This document shows, piece by piece, positions 19,773-30,427 of a stretch of DNA of 64,000 bases (position 1 is the first letter of the stretch; the number at the start of each line of letters is the position of its first letter). The notes under the pieces are model-generated. The model had not been told where the DNA came from. It saw nothing but the letters and a program-made list of their open reading frames with translations, and made no database searches. Origin of the DNA: Tricholomella constricta. Taxonomy: Eukaryota; Basidiomycota; Agaricomycetes; Agaricales; Lyophyllaceae. The position numbers were made by a program, and so were the translations under genes. The stretch lies in contig JAACJP010000017.1 of assembly GCA_013368375.1 (NCBI GenBank), positions 783,768-847,767 on the forward strand, read 5' to 3'.

Positions 19773-22636
19773 ATGTCCTCGACGATAGTGGAGCCTAACA
19801 CAACCATCCGCTATCAAAACTTCGAAGGTCCCTCCTTCACTCAAAGGAGACCTTCACCACCACCCTTCGAAACCTCCCCTGCCTCAACAGGACCTCCGAT
19901 GCAAGGGACTTTCGGATCCAACAGGTCCAGGTTGGAACACCAGATCTTCCAACCTGGCCAACATGAGGGGGATTTTTCCTCAGTCAGTCAGGACCCACGA
20001 CGACCCCTACCCCGAACCCCCTCAAACGTATTCAACCCCTCTTACCAACTCGCCACCCCCAACTATCCCCCCTTACCACCATCCGCAACGACCTCCAGAC
20101 CTCCGCTTTCAAGTAACCAGACTCCCGGATCGTACTACGAAAGGTTGAGGCACCCGGAGATGTTCCAGAGGAGGGATAGGGCACGAGAGGAGGGACAGGG
20201 ACAGTTTGCTCGTCAACAAAACCCCTTTCTACACGGTTCAGACCACGAAAGGATACTCTACGAACTCCGCATGACGCGAGAAGAGTTTTCACGACAAGCG
20301 CACGAGCTCCTAGTCGAAACCATGGGGATGGATCATCAACCCCGAACACCGGAACAATGGGCCAACCTCGTGTTGTCGACCATGCAACTGCACGAAGCCC
20401 ATCGATTACCCCCACAACTGACGGTGTTGCTACAAATGGGGGGAAACGAAAGAAGGTTACGCGCTCTGGCTGGAGAAATCCAGATGTCCAACGAGGGAAG
20501 AAGATTCTCCGACCCCCAAAGCGCGGGACGTTCCTTCCACATGCCAATTCAGGAGCCCGTTCCCTCCAGAATCGAAACTAGATTCGAAGAACCTCCACGG
20601 CGACAAGCACGGTCAATACGCAGACAGCTTCGGCTCTACTCAGGAGGATGAACCAAGGGAACGCTCCCCCCAGCCAAGAAGGGTTCGAACCCACCGTCAC
20701 ACCAGGGGCAGACGCTCGAAGAGCTCCGACGTTCGGGTTCTGGGGAGCCCACAACTTACAAAGAATCCCCGAAGAGAACCCCCCTGTCGAAGGACCGTTT
20801 TCCAGGCCAAATTCGGGTTTTCAGGGCCCACAGGGGACCTTCGCAAACCAAGAAGGAGTACCTCCGAGGGAACCTGAGAACATTCCCCTACCTCCGTCGG
20901 AACGGGGAATCCCAACGCCACTGTCGTACGCCCACAGCTACGAACTACGCGAAGAAAACTCGGAAAGAAGAGAGGGAGCACCCCCTAGGGCACGAGAAGA
21001 CTGGCGCCAAACACCACCTCATCTGGCAAGTCAGAACAGGAGGTCACCACAAGGCCCACGCCCAATCTCCCCAAGAGAACGACGTGGAATCGGAGCGGAC
21101 CCCGGCCCCGGTCAAAACGTAAACATCCTCGACGGAAGGCAAGGGACCCAACAACAATTCCCCCAGTTCGAACAATACAGAACTGGATACAACCCCGGAC
21201 CAGCCCCACCCATACCCGGCGGACGACCGAACCCCCAGTACAACGGACCACCTCCACAGCCCCAACCACCTCCGGGATCTTCGGGACCACCTACCCCGAG
21301 AGGAACTCAATGGGGAAACGGCCCCGGAGGACCAGGAGGGGGAGGAGGAGGTTGTTGGGGAAACGGCCCCAGAAGAACAGGAGGTCCTGGAGGAGGGGGA
21401 GGTCACGGAGGATACGGACCACCACAAGGACCAGGAGGCCCGGGAGGCCCCGGAGGTCCCGGAGGGGGAGGAGGAGGCCACGGAGGAGGAGGAGGAGGAG
21501 GCCCACCCGGAAATCCGGGAGGAGGCCAATTCGCAAACCCTCAACGACCCCCACCTCCACCGCAACAGCTCTTAGGCCCAAACCAAAACCTGACCCCGGA
21601 ACAGTACCGACACCTCCTAAACCTGGAATCGAAAATCGACATCAGGAAACCGGACCCCTTCACTGGAAAAGAACCGAGGAGATGGAAAACCTTCGTCACG
21701 GAATGCCTAGTAACGTTTCAAGCCAAGGCGATCACCTACGAACAGGATCACCTGAAGGTGTCATTCGCGAGCTCCTACTTAAAGGACGGAGCTATGGACT
21801 ACTTTCGGCTGCAACTCACGTACAACCCCCAACACCCGATGTTCACGAATTGAGAAGGATTCGTACACGAATTAGGATCATGCTTCGGAATACCGAACTC
21901 GAGAGTGGAAGCCGAGAACAACATTTCGCGACTGAAAATGAAGGAATGGGAAAAGTTCACAGCATTCATCATCAAGTTCGAACAAGAAGCGTACGAAACA
22001 GGCTGGAACTGGGTAGCACTACAGTTCACACTCCGGAAAGCGCTCCCCCAACGAATCCTTAACGTCCTGGCCATCGCACCAAGCCCCGAAACCTACGAAG
22101 GTTACCGAGATCTGGTCACTCAAATCGATCGGAGGTACTGGGAACATCGCATAGAAAATCCAGAGTCCTACAAACCCCTCTGGGCGAATAACGCGAACAC
22201 CCCCAACACCTCCGCACGACCTCCGATGGGACCTTCGGCCGGACCCGCAAGCCGCACGACGCCGCAAACGGCTCAAGGGAACAGGAACGCACGCTTGAAC
22301 GCTGAAAGTCACGATCAGGACCCGGACTCAGGTAAGGAAGGTAAGGCGCAAGACCAAGAAATCGCATGGGATGACGAAGAGGCACTACAAGCCAACAACA
22401 TCGGGTTCAAGAAGTCAACGCGCCCCTGGGTGAAGATCGATGAAGACGTAAAGCAACAACGAATTCGAGACAAGGCCTGCATCCTATGCGGTGACCTGGA
22501 ACACTGGATGCGCGACTGCCCAACAGCAAACGCCATGGGCAGAGCCACCTACCTCATCGGCGACGACATCTTCGAATTCCATCACAAGACAGAAGAGGGA
22601 AACGCGGGGGCGATTCAGGACTTACCCGGGCTCTGA
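19773..22636 (+). pseudogene. B1 gag, one frameshift and an in-frame TGA
   Basis: Gag starts MSSTIVEPNT at 19773. It has a Pro/Arg-rich N-terminus, a helical segment (ILYELRMTREEFSRQAHELL), a strongly Gly/Pro-rich stretch at about 21300-21540, and a capsid-like region (KIDIRKPDPFTGKEPRRWKT; EAENNISRLKMKEWEKFTAF). The C-terminal zinc knuckle is CILCGDLEHWMRDC. A base missing near 20600 relative to B2 shifts the frame. An in-frame TGA at 21851-21853 follows MFTN and is also present in B2; the frame continues as EGFVHELGSCFG. A Trp codon is the likely ancestor. The zinc knuckle lies downstream of this stop, so no complete gag can be made without readthrough. Confidence 0.85.
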
Positions 22637-22638
22637 AT

Positions 22639-25600
22639 CGCGAAGACCTAAAACCGGACCTTGACACTAAACTACGCGCAACGGCATTATCGACAACGGA
22701 CACCCGCACAGTAACTCTCTCCTCCCATTCGTCACTGGCATTCCTAATATACCTCACGCCAAACGGAGGAGGAGAAGACCCCGAAAACACGCTCATCGAC
22801 AGCGGAGCTACCGACAACTTCATGGACTCCGTCATGGCGACATCACGTGGGCTCCACCTTGAGGAGCTCAACCCCCCAATAAACCTCTGCCTATTCGACG
22901 GAGAACTCTCCGCATCAGGCAAAATCACACACTATACCACCAACAAAGTCAAATTCAGTGACGGCACCACTCAGAGGATAAGATTCCTCATAACGAAACT
23001 CCACGAGACAGCGACGATAGTACTGGGACTATCATGGCTGAAGGAGGTCAATCCCCACATAAATTGGAAAGACCTCTGCATCACGCTACGACAGGGGTCA
23101 AACGGCAAAATCGAAGGATCACTACCGGACCTCCGAAGGAAAAAGGAAGTCGCTCCAACAACAACAGGCACAGGAGCTCAACGCTTACCCTCGTGGTCGG
23201 CTCGCTTCTTCACGATCGAAGTACAGTTGGAGGGATCTGCAACGCGTCTACGGGCACTTATTGATAGTGGGGCGGCGGGCAACTTCATAACAAAATCCTC
23301 GTGTACAAAGCCGGAACCTCTCGCCAACCCCATGACCCTACAACTGTTCGACGGAAACCCCAGCGGAGGCGGAGCCATTTCACACCATAGTCCCGAAACG
23401 ATCAAACTCGAGAACGGACTAGAGTATAAGGTCGACCTCCTCATAACACAGTTACATCCAGCCACACCATTAGTGCTCGGATTACCTTGGTTACGGGAAG
23501 CAAATCCGGACATCGACTGGCGGGAAATGTCCATGACCATGGAACAAGGAGCAGGACTAGCCGCGATATCGCTTTCCCAGAAGACGCAATGGGGAACCGT
23601 GACCCTTGAGGAGGAGGAAGACGTCGAAGCTCCGAAACCAGCCAACCCCCTTTCGGAAAAACAACCCCTCCTCAGGGACCTCCTGGACGACGACAATGAT
23701 CAGAACGACACCTCCAGCGACAACATGAAGGAGGAAGACACCCGCCCAAACACCAACGAACCCCAAGAGGAAGTACCAACACCGACAACCGAGTCGCCAG
23801 AGGAGGTAACGGGACGGAAACGCACCCGAAAACCACCTCCACCCAACTACTTCCCTCCAAACGTTCCGAGGTCCAAATTCAAACCCCACCCCAAACGGAA
23901 ACCCGCAACGTCCCCAACGACAGAAACACAGGAAGAAGAGGAAACCGACCCGGAAACGGAGGTCGAAGACGAAACCGGAGAGGGAGAAGAGGATGTCGAA
24001 ACACAAAGCATCCGCCTGATCGGAGCGGCGCCATTCGCGAACCTCATCAGGGACGGAGCCACAGCGTTTCAACTACACATCTCCCCCACCGAACAGGAAG
24101 AACAGCTCCATGCCAATAATACCTCCGACGACGAACCCAAGCAACCAAAGACAGAAAAGGAAATCTTTGAGGAAGTCGTACCTCCGGAGTACAGGGACTT
24201 CGAAGACGTATTCTCAGCGGGCGAAGCGAAAACCATCCCCCCACACCGACCTTACGATCACACAGTGGAACTCGACGAAAACACTACCCCTCCTTTCGGA
24301 AAGATATACAACATGTCCGAACTGGAGTTGAAAGCATTGAAGGATTACATCGACGAGATGCTCGGTAAAGGGTTCATCCGACCTTCGAGTTCGTCAGCGG
24401 GAGCTCCGGTACTGTTCGCAAAGAAGAAGGACGGATCACTCCGGCTATGCGTGGACTATAGAGGACTAAATCGGATCACCAAGAAGAACCGTTACCCTCT
24501 ACCCCTGATCGGAGACCTCATAGACCGACTTCAAAAAGCAAAAGTATACTCGAAGATCGACCTCCGAGTGGGCTACAACAACGTCCGCATAGCTCCGGGA
24601 CACGAATGGAAGACAGCCTTCCGCACTCGCTATGGACTTTTCGAATACCTGGTAATGCCCTTCGGCATGACAAACTCACCCGCGACGTTCCAACACTTCA
24701 TGAACGACATCTTTCACGACATGAATGACGTGTTCGTAGTGATCTATCTCGACGACATTCTGGTTTTCTCGGAGACCTTAGAGGAACATCACGGACACGT
24801 TCGGAAGGTCCTCGAGAGGCTCCGGAAACACAACCTTCATGCGAAACCGGAGAAATGTACGTTTCACACTGCGGAGATCGAATATCTAGGCGTCATCGTA
24901 TCCCCCGGCGGAGTAAAGATGGATCCAGGAAAAGTCGACGCGATCCGGAAGTGGCCTAGACCGACGAAGGTCAAAGAACTCCAATCCTTCCTAGGCTTTG
25001 CAAACTTCTATCGGCGGTTTATCGACAATTACTCGGGCATAACGAAGAGGTTAAATAAACTCACGCAAAAGGACACAATCTGGAAATGGGATTCCGAATG
25101 CGAAGGAGTCTTCGAGCTATTGAAGAAAGCATTCTCCTCCGCACCCATCCTACGACACTTCGATCCTCAACTACAGGTGATACTAGAGTGCGATGCCTCC
25201 GACTTCGCCATAGCGGGGATCATCTCCCAATTTGACGAGACATCACAAGACTTACGTCCGGTCGCCTTCTACGCGAGAACTATGATAGACGCGGAGCTCA
25301 ACTACGACATCTATGACAAGGAGCTCCTAGCAATCGTGGAAGCGTTTAAACAATGGAGGGCCTACCTAGAGGGATCTCCCCACCGCATTCAAGTGTACTC
25401 CGACCACAACAACCTACAGTACTTCTCCACGACCAAACAACTCAGTCGCAGACAAGCACGATGGTCGGAATGCCTGGCGAACTTCGACTTCCAGATAAAC
25501 TATCGACCCGGAAGACTGGGAGCGAAGCCAGATGCCCTTACGCGAAGAGCGGACGTGTATCCAAAGAAGGGTTTCGAGCAGGATCACAACTCCTTCAACA

Positions 25601-27102
25601 ACCGCATCATCATACCCCCCGAACGATTGAACGCGGCCCTAATACTGAACGAGGAGCTCCTACTAAACAATGTCCGGAACGCACCCCGAGACGATTTCTT
25701 CGAAAGGCATGCACCCAAACCCGGAGAAGAGACCTCCGCATTCTCCCTATCCGATGATCACAAACTACTCCTTCGCGACGGAAGAATCTATGTACCAGAC
25801 CATTCCAGATTACGACTCGACATCCTACAGCAACACCACGATCACAAACTGCGCGGACATCCAGGGATCAGAAAGACCACACAACTCATCATGAGGACTT
25901 ATTTCTGGCCCGGATTACGGAAGGAGGTCACTCGATACGTCCGAAGCTGTCATACCTGTAAAAGAGCGAAGGTCCCACGCCATAGCCCATACAGATTATT
26001 GAAACCACTCCAGATTGGGCGAAGGGCGTGGGCCTCCATATCCATGGACCACATCGTAGAATTACCGGAATCGGATGGGTACGACGCCATACTGGTCGTA
26101 GTATGCCGCCTCACCAAGCAAGGCATCTTCATACCCTGTCACACAACGGACACAGCAAAGGCACTTGCTCAGCTATTCTTGGAACATGTCTTCTCCAAGC
26201 ACGGACTGCCCGATGACATCATCTCCGACAGAGGCACCCTCTTCGTCTCCCGTTTCTGGAGCTCGCTATGTAAAGCCCTGGACATCAAATCGAACCTTTC
26301 GACCGCGTATCACCCGGAGACCGACGGCCAGACGGAACGAGTAAATCAGACACTGGAACAATACCTCCGGATGTACGTGAACTATCTCCAGACCAACTGG
26401 CGAACCCAGCTCCCTCTGGCGGAATTCACGTATAACAATACGACCCATTCGACCACGGGAGTTTCCCCTTTCTTTGCGAACAAGGGTTATCACCCCCGCT
26501 TGACAATCTCTATAAAAGATATACCGGCGAAAGAAGCCCAGGAGGTAGCCGTAGACCTCCGGACCCTCCAGGACTACCTCCGCAAAGAAATAGAGATCGC
26601 AAACGAAGCCTACAAACGATTCGCGGACAAGAAGCGGGACCCTACACCAGACTGGGCTGTAGGAACGGAGGTATGGCTCGACTGCCGGAACATCAAAACG
26701 AAACGCCCCTCCAAAAAGCTAGACCACCGGAGACTGGGCCCCTTCAAAATCCTGCAGAAGATTTCCAGCCATGCGTATCGACTGGAACTACCTCCGACAC
26801 TGAAAGGGATTCACAACGTATTCCACGTCAAGTTACTCGAGAAGCACGAACACGAGAATTTCCCTGGACGATCAAAACCACCTCCGCAGATGATCAAAGT
26901 CGAGGGCGAAGAACACTACGAAGTGGGACAAATCCTAGATTCCCGAACACGAGGGAAACATGTCCTCTACTTGGTACGATGGGAAGGGTACGGCCCCGAA
27001 GACGATACCTGGGAACCAGCGGAGAATATGGAGGGAGCAAAAGACATGGCCCTCGAATTCCACCGACTTTTCCCAAGAAAGCCACGGGACCCCACGATTT
27101 AA
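22639..27102 (+). CDS. B1 pol with two tandem retropepsins, RT, RNase H, integrase and chromodomain
   Basis: Pol lies in the -1 frame relative to gag and overlaps its end. The first in-frame ATG is 22822, but the first protease starts upstream, so expression by frameshift is likely. Two retropepsin-like domains occur in tandem: LIDSGATDNFMD at about 22792 with IVLGLSWL, then LIDSGAAGNFIT at about 23257 with LVLGLPWL. An acidic linker follows. RT has KKKDGSLRLCVDYRGLNRI and the intact catalytic box VIYLDDILVF. RNase H has ECDASDFAIAGI, KELLAIVEAF and YSDHNNLQYF. Integrase has HHDHKLRGHPGIRKTT with CHTCKRAK, and DDE motifs MDHIVELPES, ISDRGTLFVSRF and TAYHPETDGQTERVNQ. A chromodomain (LYLVRWEGYGPEDDTWEP) ends the protein. 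The frame is open throughout and looks functional. Confidence 0.9.
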   Translation, partial: REDLKPDLDTKLRATALSTTDTRTVTLSSHSSLAFLIYLTPNGGGEDPENTLIDSGATDNFMDSVMATSRGLHLEELNPPINLCLFDGELSASGKITHYTTNKVKFSDGTTQRIRFLITKLHETATIVLGLSWLKEVNPHINWKDLCITLRQGSNGKIEGSLPDLRRKKEVAPTTTGTGAQRLPSWSARFFTIEVQLEGSATRLRALIDSGAAGNFITKSSCTKPEPLANPMTLQLFDGNPSGGGAISHHSPETIKLENGLEYKVDLLITQLHPATPLVLGLPWLREANPDIDWREMSMTMEQGAGLAAISLSQKTQWGTVTLEEEEDVEAPKPANPLSEKQPLLRDLLDDDNDQNDTSSDNMKEEDTRPNTNEPQEEVPTPTTESPEEVTGRKRTRKPPPPNYFPPNVPRSKFKPHPKRKPATSPTTETQEEEETDPETEVEDETGEGEEDVETQSIRLIGAAPFANLIRDGATAFQLHISPTEQEEQLHANNTSDDEPKQPKTEKEIFEEVVPPEYRDFEDVFSAGEAKTIPPHRPYDHTVELDENTTPPFGKIYNMSELELKALKDYIDEMLGKGFIRPSSSSAGAPVLFAKKKDGSLRLCVDYRGLNRITKKNRYPLPLIGDLIDRLQKAKVYSKIDLRVGYNNVRIAPGHEWKTAFRTRYGLFEYLVMPFGMTNSPATFQHFMNDIFHDMNDVFVVIYLDDILVFSETLEEHHGHVRKVLERLRKHNLHAKPEKCTFHTAEIEYLGVIVSPGGVKMDPGKVDAIRKWPRPTKVKELQSFLGFANFYRRFIDNYSGITKRLNKLTQKDTIWKWDSECEGVFELLKKAFSSAPILRHFDPQLQVILECDASDFAIAGIISQFDETSQDLRPVAFYARTMIDAELNYDIYDKELLAIVEAFKQWRAYLEGSPHRIQVYSDHNNLQYFSTTKQLSRRQARWSECLANFDFQINYRPGRLGAKPDALTRRADVYPKKGFEQDHNSFNNRIIIPPERLNAALILNEELLLNNVRNAPRDDFFERHAPKPGEETSAFSLSDDHKLLLRDGRIYVPDHSRLRLDILQQHHDHKLRGHPGIRKTTQLIMRTYFWPGLRKEVTRYVRSCHTCKRAKVPRHSPYRLLKPLQIGRRAWASISMDHIVELPESDGYDAILVVVCRLTKQGIFIPCHTTDTAKALAQLFLEHVFSKHGLPDDIISDRGTLFVSRFWSSLCKALDIKSNLSTAYHPETDGQTERVNQTLEQYLRMYVNYLQTNWRTQLPLAEFTYNNTTHSTTGVSPFFANKGYHPRLTISIKDIPAKEAQEVAVDLRTLQDYLRKEIEIANEAYKRFADKKRDPTPDWAVGTEVWLDCRNIKTKRPSKKLDHRRLGPFKILQKISSHAYRLELPPTLKGIHNVFHVKLLEKHEHENFPGRSKPPPQMIKVEGEEHYEVGQILDSRTRGKHVLYLVRWEGYGPEDDTWEPAENMEGAKDMALEFHRLFPRKPRDPTI

Positions 27103-27303
27103 AACGACTCGACGAACACTCATGCACATCGCGAAAAATTATAATCCATTTCAAGAAGACAAACTGTGTTATATGTATTCGTACCTCCTGGACAACAACA
27201 TTACGAAAGAGAAACGATACCAAGCAAAAAATAAACGAACTTCAGGTGTAAATATTTGGCAAAAGGAAATGAAGGAAGTCCAAGACACCGCGAAAAAGAC
27301 CGT

Positions 27304-29300
27304 CTACTCGATGCGACGACGCTTGGAGGGACCTGCACTGGCAGAGGAACCGTCCTCGCGCCCAACCCCCACCTCCCCAACCACCCCTACCTCCAGAGGA
27401 AGCATCGACGCGATGTCCTGCTCGTCGTCGGCGATCAATTGAGACTGAGACACGAACCCCGCAAGGGCGTCTTCACGAGTGAGAGATGGACGATGAAGAG
27501 CAAGGAAATGCTCGAAGGCGGGAAAAGGGGACTCGGGATCGACGGGAGGGCGAAAAAGCTCGCGGAGAGAATGCTGCTCAAGAATCTGGTGAGCGGCGTC
27601 GACGATACCCCGGACCGGCGACGCCTCCATCTCGACGAGGGCGCGACGCAGAGCGCCATCCGCAACAAACATATCGGATGCAAAAGCAACACGCGCAAGC
27701 TCAAGGGCTACAACAAATTCCGGAGGTGAAAAAAGAGAACGAAAGAAGACAAAAGAAAGACTCACCATCGGTGCGAACGCGAAGGTCCAAGGCGTGACCA
27801 CGCCAATAGTCCCGAACCTCCTGGAGATGGACGACGTGCCCCTTCAGACCCGCAACCTCATCCTCAAGACCCGCAACCTCCATCCGCAGATCCTCGACCT
27901 TGGCGTCACGATCAATGTCGACGACCTCCACGGCACTCGATGTCTGCGCCTGCAGATGAAGGAAACGTTCACGCTCGTCGGCGAGTTCGGCTAGGACTCC
28001 ACGAAAACGACCCTTGTTGCGTTCGCCCTCGGCCTGGAGACGCTCTACCTGGAGGGACAAAGCCTGCGCACGCGCGACCTCCTGGTCATAGAGGCGCCGA
28101 AGACGGAGGTGCTCCTCAGGCGAAGGAGCAAGAAGGGCAGGAGCAGCGGGGGGGGACGAAATCAACATAGCAGGAGGGGAAGCCTGGTGCAGAACCGGTG
28201 AGGGAGAGACCGATTCAGACGAACTCTTTAAAAAGAGAGGCTCCGAGGGCCCGACAATGGGAGAATCCGGAGAAGCGGCACGCATGGCGGCCCCAAGACG
28301 ACGAACAGGGAAAGGGGAAACCGAGCTATCGGAGGGGGGAGGAGAATAACCAGGCATAGGCGAAGGGCGCGCCTCCGGAGCAGACAAGCGCGCACCCCCA
28401 CGACCGACAGGCACAGACCTTCGTCCCTGACCTCGCGTACCACGGAAAATAGCACGAGGAGGGGGAGCAGGAGGAAGTGAAACGGCACCAGTCCCTACAA
28501 CGGACGAAGAGGCGGCGGGAAGAGGAGGCGGGATTGGCAAACGCAGGGCGCGACGGATGCTGGTAAAAGACATCGCAACGCCAGGGCGGGAGAAAGTAAA
28601 ACCCTCGGCGCGAGAGCGAAGCCACTCCAACGGAATTCCCAACTGCCTAGCTGCCACCTCTAGGCCCTGGTCCAACGAAAGCGAGCACAGGGAATGCGCC
28701 GCACGACACTCAACACAGGGCAGGGTCCCACGAAGACGAACCTCCTGAAATCGACAAGACAGCCGACGCGTCCGACACCGATCACACTAACGAAGACCCC
28801 GAAAAGGAATCAGCTGAAACGCTGGACTCGATCGCAGAAGAAGGGCGACATACCGGCTCATGCGCCTCACACCATGCCAAGGAGGGAGGAACCCGCACAG
28901 CGGTACGCAACACCTCCGCCAAAATTGCATCAGTGAAGAGGGGCCCCCACGACAACGAAGTCGCCGCCGGACGCGACACAGGGTCACTAGCAAACTCGAA
29001 GTCGGCCTCGGGAGTGGTGGAACGAGGGCGACGGATCTGTTGGGATCGAATGGGCAGGCGGATGATCAGACGAGGGACAGGAGGTGGGAGAGGAACGGGG
29101 GACGACTCGGGGACCGCCCCGTCACTCCCATCGAGAAGGGTGGCAATCCCAGGGAGAAAGGGCGCCGGGGAAACGGGTTGAGGCGCGTCTAAGGACGCGA
29201 CGCGCGACCGATCTTCGTCGATCAAAGGCGCCACGCCCGGATCTCGCAAAGCGGGGGCATTAGGAGGAGGAGACGCGACACGGGGCATAGGAGGCGACAT
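27304..29300 (-). CDS. Antisense spliced gene of element B1: Zn(II)2Cys6-type, coiled-coil, basic C-terminus
   Basis: On the strand opposite pol, three exons (28854-29300, 27766-28786, 27304-27707) join through 67- and 58-nt GT-AG introns to a 623-residue protein. Exon 1 is Pro/Ser-rich. The first splice creates CDRCRTRRLSC followed by PCVECRAAHSLC, a CX2CX6CX12CX2CX6C pattern at about residues 150-183. This fits the fungal Zn(II)2Cys6 binuclear-cluster consensus. A long Pro/Ser/Arg-rich region follows, then a heptad-rich segment (LRRLYDQEVARAQALSLQVE; VAGLEDEVAGLKGHVVHLQE). Exon 3 begins ALELARVAFASDMF and ends SKRRRIE, a probable nuclear localisation signal. The ATG lies about 220 bp inside the 3' LTR. 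Between them are two CACGTG boxes (29405-29410, 29416-29421) and a pyrimidine-rich tract. B2 carries the same gene with the same splice sites. A DNA-binding or regulatory role is inference. Confidence 0.72.
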
Positions 29301-29519
29301 GAGGTCGACAGAATTGAAACAGAAGAAGAAAAACGACCAAGTTCTTCTCCTTTTCGATCTCCGAGATCCTCAAAACACCCACAAGGACCCACAACTGAGG
29401 CCCTCACGTGCCCCTCACGTGACCGCGCGCGCGCACCAAAAAGGAAAAACAAACGCCACATTCCCCGTATCCGAACATTTTTCCGCGTCTCAGTGGCTCG
29501 ACGCTTGAGGAGGGGGTAA

Positions 29520-29876
29520 TGTCACGAACATCCCTAACGACCACCCCTAAAGTCACACCCACTACGCTTTCCCACGCACGTCCGCCGTACATATATGACA
29601 CCACTTCCTTTTCGGACACCTTACCTCGATATTACCAATTGTTACGACTAGTCTCTGTTCTCGTTCTTGTTCTCTCTCACTTTCTTGAATCTATTCTGCT
29701 TCACTCTCGTATCGCTTAAGCTCATTCGTTCGAACAAGCTCTTGCGAACGTCCTTGTCGACGCTCACGACCTCCGAACAACTCTTCGGAGCTCGTCTTCC
29801 TCGACAACGTCAGGCCTGTCTGCCTCGGTGGTCCCGGAATAACTCCGTAACCAGCGTGCTACATCAGGTCCTAACA
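29520..29876 (+). repeat. B1 3' LTR (357 bp)
   Basis: This is nearly identical to the 5' LTR; the differences I see are G/A near base 11 and C/T in GTCYGCC. It is preceded by the polypurine tract GAGGAGGGGGTAA and followed by the GTCAA duplication. Confidence 0.95.
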
Positions 29877-29881
29877 GTCAA

Positions 29882-30427
29882 GAAAGCTCTCCCAATTAAT
29901 AGTGAACATACCTTGACATCCTTGAAGATTGTTAGCTGGTGATGGAAAGGGAAGAGGTAGGCAGAGGCACGCGACTCAAAGCTGCCAGAACGTCAGGCTA
30001 TGAAAACCTATCAGAGAGAAGGACTGTCGAACGTACAACAATGACTTGTAGCACTGGGCACGTATAAGATATAGCTGCAAGACTAAGGCGCATAGGGTGG
30101 CGAAAACCCTCAGAGTAAGCATTGAAGGAGACATAGACTGTCGAGAAGAGCGCAAATTCCAAAGCCCAAAATGTTGGTTGTTCTTATCACATGACCGTGA
30201 AGCGCGTCAATACTGCATCAATACTTCCAGGTGAAGGCTTCATTGGCCATTAGTTCAAAGTAAAAGTAGCTATTAAAGGGTGCTACGTTACTACACATTA
30301 CATGGGAACTGTATGCGTGATCCCTATCCGGATCTTCATATGTATTTAGGAAGCTGAGAAATAAAAATATTCATTATTTCTAGAGGTTGAAAAAACGCAC
30401 AAAGATACGTAAAGATCGTAACGATCG
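29882..30427. other. Upstream Helitron remnant or intergenic DNA
   Basis: The minus strand next to B1 reads like an exon end (FHHQLTIFKDVK) followed by GTATGT at about 29912. With B1 removed, this would form a 53-nt intron ending TTCTTCAG just before IADVRNASSSVPNQ of the Rep frame. An ATG at 29908-29910 in the Rep frame (MFTINWESF) is the alternative. The remainder holds nothing I recognise and probably includes the 3' flank of the gene ending at 30428. Confidence 0.4.

Larger units (their letters stand above)
19387..29876 (+). mobile_element. LTR retrotransposon B1 (large Ty3/gypsy chromovirus with antisense gene)
   Basis: A 10,490-bp element lies in plus orientation with 357-bp LTRs at both ends. 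Its GTCAA target duplication is perfect (19382-19386 and 29877-29881). By eye only two transitions separate the LTRs, so the insertion is recent. The order is LTR, primer site, gag, pol with chromodomain, antisense gene, polypurine tract (about 29507-29519) and LTR. Gag has one frameshift and one in-frame stop, while pol and the antisense gene are open. Confidence 0.95.
5282..29910 (-). mobile_element. Helitron (Rep-helicase), broken by nested gypsy elements A1 and B1
   Basis: Minus-strand fragments encode, in order, a Rep HUH endonuclease, a PIF1-like helicase and a C-terminal cysteine-protease-like domain. The fragments run 19386 to about 14033 and 7731 to 5282. Gypsy element A1 sits in the helicase at 7732-14032, and removing it restores an open frame across the ATCCC duplication. 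Gypsy element B1 sits at 19387-29876 with a GTCAA duplication, so the upstream end lies beyond 29877. I could not identify the canonical 5'-TC or the hairpin plus CTRR 3' end. Both outer boundaries are therefore approximate. Confidence 0.8.

Noticed and set aside
20032..21581. Antisense frames across family B gag
   Set aside because: They are low-complexity mirror images of the Pro/Gly-rich gag and carry no motif.
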